Source: Bacteroidales bacterium Bact_07
GTDB lineage: Bacteria > Bacteroidota > Bacteroidia > Bacteroidales > Tenuifilaceae
Assembly: GCA_001603415.1 (NCBI GenBank)
Contig: LUYY01000255.1
Location: 1-8,198, forward strand
Length of the DNA: 8,198 nt
Reading direction: 5' to 3'
Part shown: positions 6,767-8,198 of the stretch, one piece after another
How positions within the stretch are numbered: the first letter of the stretch is position 1
Layout of the letters: each line of letters begins with the position of its first letter
Made by a program: the position numbers and the translations under genes
Notes under the pieces: model-generated
Told to the model about the DNA's origin: nothing
What the model saw: only the letters and a program-made list of their open reading frames with translations
Databases searched by the model: none

Positions 6767-7187
6767 GGTCTGCTTCACCACCAAACACCGGAAGAACCAG
6801 TGTCAAGGTCTGACTGTTGTCATATGCGCCTTGCATACGTGCCAGCTTGTCAATAGCAGATATCACATCCTTGTGACTGGACTTCTTTGTTTTGATCACC
6901 GCTTCACTGACACCATCGCCATACCCTTCAACCACAAGGTTTTCTTCTTCCAGTTCTTGACGGATGATGGAAGTCAGAACTTCCTGCATTTCTTTAGCGT
7001 CTGCGATTTTCTTTGATTCACGTTTTTCTGCAAGTTGTTGAAGGAAATTCTGAATGTCAACATTTGTCAACAGTCTTTGACCCTGACTTCTTGCAGTCCG
7101 TTCACTGTATCCAGCTTCAATTGCAGACTGTGTTGCGTTTCCGCTGGACGCATATGCAAAACAAAATCTGATTTGTCTTGATGTCAA
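6756..7187 (-). CDS. terS: Terminase small subunit (Terminase_2 type)
   Basis: The protein is 143 aa and matches the usual size. The N-terminal DNA-binding region has the classic pattern of this family: RQIRFCFAYASSGNATQSAI at about 4-23, then EAGYSERTARSQGQRLL as a helix-turn-helix and 'NVDIQNFLQQLAEKR'. A central helix pair (about 55-80) fits the ring-forming oligomerisation domain, and 'KDVISAIDKLARMQGAYD' is the common C-terminal segment. TerS binds the packaging start site and regulates TerL. The start is TTG 7187: an in-frame TGA lies three codons upstream and no ATG is available nearby, while GAAAGGTGGTGA sits six bases before it. A pac site often lies in terS itself, but I cannot identify one by eye. 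Confidence 0.9.
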   Translation of the reverse strand: MTSRQIRFCFAYASSGNATQSAIEAGYSERTARSQGQRLLTNVDIQNFLQQLAEKRESKKIADAKEMQEVLTSIIRQELEEENLVVEGYGDGVSEAVIKTKKSSHKDVISAIDKLARMQGAYDNSQTLTLVLPVFGGEADLED

Positions 7188-7215
7188 TTTCCTTCACCAC
7201 CTTTCATTCCAAAGT

Positions 7216-7244
7216 AAATGACCGGACGCATTGTCCGATCATTT
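7216..7244 (-). repeat. 12-bp hairpin in the leader upstream of terS
   Basis: AAATGACCGGAC (7216-7227) and GTCCGATCATTT (7233-7244) flank a five-base loop. As plus-strand RNA there is one C-A mismatch; as minus-strand RNA the same pair is G-U, so all 12 pairs form. That points to a structure made for the leftward transcript. The following sequence (ACTTTGG) has only a poor U tract, so it is at best a weak terminator for the regulator transcript. It could instead be a 5' leader structure of the late mRNA. Confidence 0.65.
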
Positions 7245-7256
7245 CTGACACATTAC

Positions 7257-7284
7257 ACTATAACACACTTTAGACACACATGAA
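7257..7284 (-). promoter_or_regulatory. Candidate late promoter upstream of terS (extended -10, weak -35)
   Basis: On the minus strand TGT-TATAGT (7265-7257) is a good extended -10 element. Sixteen bases upstream is TTCATG (7284-7279), which matches only three of six -35 bases. A weak -35 next to a repeat that could bind an activator suits a regulated late promoter. Transcription would begin near 7250, just before the hairpin, about 60 bases before terS. This is by eye only. Confidence 0.35.
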
Positions 7285-7302
7285 CCCTACATGACCCCTA
7301 CA
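7281..7302 (-). repeat. Tandem 11-bp direct repeat, possible activator operator
   Basis: TGAACCCTACA (7281-7291) is followed directly by TGACCCCTACA (7292-7302), 10 of 11 bases identical; read on the minus strand the units are TGTAGGGGTCA and TGTAGGGTTCA. The 11-bp step is about one helical turn, so two protein subunits could bind the same face. The repeat overlaps the -35 side of the candidate promoter and the stop codon of the regulator gene, which fits self-adjacent operator placement. Confidence 0.5.
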
Positions 7303-7705
7303 CATACCGTTCATTTTTCTTGTAGTTTTGCATAGCTTTCTTGTGTGTACGTCTTATGTGTTCATAGGAATAATGCAGTTCTTCACCGATATCCGGTAAA
7401 GATTTGAAGTCCAGATACTTCATCTTCAGAACCTTCCTTTGAAGATCCACGTCAATCTGTTCAATCTTACCAAGCACTTTGACCTGAAGTTCCAGATATT
7501 CTGCACGTAACTGATCCAGTTCGTGTTCTTCATCAATCACTTCAGACATAACACGTGACAGTCTATTAGGATCAATACTTGTCTGAACCTTATCTTGAAC
7601 CAACCTTGGTGATTTTGCACTATCCACGATGGAACGCAACCACAAGACGTGTTCTTCCTTCTTGATGATCCTGTTATGCAGTTGTTCAACCTTGTATAAA
7701 TTCAT
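7298..7705 (-). CDS. Late-gene transcriptional regulator, ArpU/DUF1492 sigma-region-4-like
   Basis: This 135-aa protein has a helical, coiled-coil-like N-terminal two thirds with KVEQLHNRIIKKEEHVLWLR at 5-24 and VIDEEHELDQLRAEYLEL at 56-73. It ends in a sigma-70 region 4-like helix-turn-helix: QRKVLKMKYLDFKSLPDIGE at 89-108, then ELHYSYEHIRRTHKKAMQNY at 109-128. This architecture is typical of the ArpU/RinA/DUF1492 regulators that sit just before the terminase genes in Firmicutes phages and activate late transcription. The start is ATG 7705, with GAGGA 11 bases upstream inside the preceding gene, which it overlaps by 20 bases. The exact subfamily is uncertain. Its likely target, the repeat and promoter next to terS, begins within its own stop codon. 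Confidence 0.8.
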   Translation of the reverse strand: MNLYKVEQLHNRIIKKEEHVLWLRSIVDSAKSPRLVQDKVQTSIDPNRLSRVMSEVIDEEHELDQLRAEYLELQVKVLGKIEQIDVDLQRKVLKMKYLDFKSLPDIGEELHYSYEHIRRTHKKAMQNYKKNERYV

Positions 7706-7928
7706 CTTTGTTCAATTCCTCTATAATCTGGATCCATCGTGTCAGATACCAATGTGCTTTTTTTGCATCTTCCACACCGCCTTTGTTCCGGTGTCTATAT
7801 AAATATTTGAATGCGTTTCCAATGCAGAAATCAAGAACAACTTCCTGACCCAAACATTCAAGCATGACATCAAAACATTCATATTGTCCGGTTTTATAAT
7901 GTGCCGGATGATTTACGTTGTCCTTCAT
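7686..7928 (-). CDS. DUF3310 family protein
   Basis: The protein is 80 aa from ATG 7928. An ATG at 7937 would add three residues but sits only just after AAAGG, whereas AAAGGA is eight bases before ATG 7928, which also forms an ATGA overlap with the upstream stop. The family signature is plain: VNHPAHYKTGQYECFDVM at 4-21, then LDFCIGNAFKYLYRHRNKGG at 32-51, 'EDAKKAHWYL' at 53-62 and a final helix RWIQIIEEL. DUF3310 proteins are common in phage early/middle regions and are sometimes annotated as nucleotide kinase-like, but no catalytic role is proven and no Walker motif is visible here. It overlaps the regulator gene by 20 bases. Confidence 0.9.
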   Translation of the reverse strand: MKDNVNHPAHYKTGQYECFDVMLECLGQEVVLDFCIGNAFKYLYRHRNKGGVEDAKKAHWYLTRWIQIIEELNKDEFIQG

Positions 7929-8176
7929 TTCTTCCATCCTTTCACCAGTTCCAGATTTTTTTTGTACTTTTGTTTCAGCCTGTCATCCTCACAGTCTGCA
8001 ACCATTTTTGTCAGATAGTCCTGAATTTCTTCATATTTCTGTTCACGATCATCAAGAAACCTGACTGTCTTGATGATTTTCAAAAGGTGTTTCAGTATGT
8101 ATTGATAACATGGAAAGAACACTTCACAATTGATGTTCATTTCACCGTTTTCATATTTCAGGTTTAATACTGTCAT
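7925..8176 (-). CDS. Small phage protein of unknown function
   Basis: The protein is 83 aa and I do not recognise it. Start ATG 8176 is supported by AAAAGGACGGTG about six bases upstream. The N-terminal quarter reads as a short strand (MTVLNLKYENGEMNINCEVF) followed by an amphipathic helix with YQYILKHLLKIIKTVRFLDD (24-43). The rest is one long charged helix (REQKYEEIQDYLTKMVADCE, then KQKYKKNLELVKGWKK). There is no signal peptide or membrane segment. The stop overlaps the DUF3310 start by four bases (ATGA), so it belongs to the same transcript and is translationally linked to it. A small accessory or protein-binding role is possible but nothing in the sequence shows it. Confidence 0.7.
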   Translation of the reverse strand: MTVLNLKYENGEMNINCEVFFPCYQYILKHLLKIIKTVRFLDDREQKYEEIQDYLTKMVADCEDDRLKQKYKKNLELVKGWKK

Positions 8177-8198
8177 ATATTCACCGTCCTTTTAGTTC

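Noticed and set aside
6756..6785. Programmed +1 frameshift from terS into the small Cys/His frame
   Set aside because: The downstream frame is +1 relative to terS and overlaps its end, but I see no convincing slippery codon or stimulator, and a TTG start with a GGTGGTGA site explains expression more simply.
1..8198. Absence of GGCC as evidence of restriction-site avoidance
   Set aside because: I found no GGCC, but GGC itself is nearly absent on the plus strand, so a missing GGCC is expected and does not show selection on the palindrome.
1..8198. tRNA genes, CRISPR arrays, insertion sequences, att sites, origin
   Set aside because: I looked for cloverleaf-like ends, spaced repeats, transposase motifs and integrase context and saw none that could be supported; coding genes fill nearly all of the window.

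Overview
The window is a block of the late region of a tailed, siphovirus-like phage or prophage: terminase, portal, head assembly and the start of the head-tail connector. Every gene I can support is on the minus strand, so transcription runs from the right edge to the left edge. The moderately low GC, GAAAGG-type ribosome binding sites, the regulator-plus-DUF3310 pair and the protein families all suggest a phage of a low-GC Gram-positive (Firmicutes, probably gut Clostridia-like) host. The host call is inference; no host gene, integrase or attachment site is visible.

Layout in transcription order (right to left). (1) About 7.3-8.2 kb is a tightly overlapping cassette: an unrecognised 83-aa protein, a DUF3310 protein and a sigma-region-4-like/ArpU-type late regulator. 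(2) About 7.19-7.30 kb is a short intergenic region with a near-perfect tandem 11-bp repeat, an extended -10 promoter candidate and a 12-bp hairpin. I read it as the likely control point for the late genes. (3) About 4.96-7.19 kb holds the small terminase subunit (TTG start), a small Cys/His-rich protein, the large terminase subunit and a small protein with an HExxH metallopeptidase-type motif. (4) About 2.59-4.96 kb holds the SPP1 gp6-like portal and a MuF/SPP1 gp7-like minor head protein, followed by an intrinsic terminator. (5) About 0-2.45 kb holds a GP20-like scaffold, an N4-gp56-type major capsid protein, a head-tail connector (SPP1 gp15 position) and, cut by the left edge, a head-closure protein (SPP1 gp16 position).

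How they work together: the regulator probably turns on the late operon. TerS and TerL cut and pump DNA through the portal into a shell of major capsid protein built around the scaffold and MuF protein. The connector and closure proteins then seal the filled head for tail attachment. The order TerS-TerL-portal-MuF-scaffold-capsid-gp15-gp16 matches SPP1, a headful (pac) packager. No HNH endonuclease gene and no head maturation protease is present, which fits that plan.

Most of the window is ordinary phage head genes. The less ordinary points are the HExxH gene between terL and the portal gene, the terminator placed inside the head operon just before the scaffold gene, the repeat/promoter/hairpin cluster upstream of terS, and the ATG-less Cys/His protein gene. 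I did not find a clearly new defence or anti-defence system.
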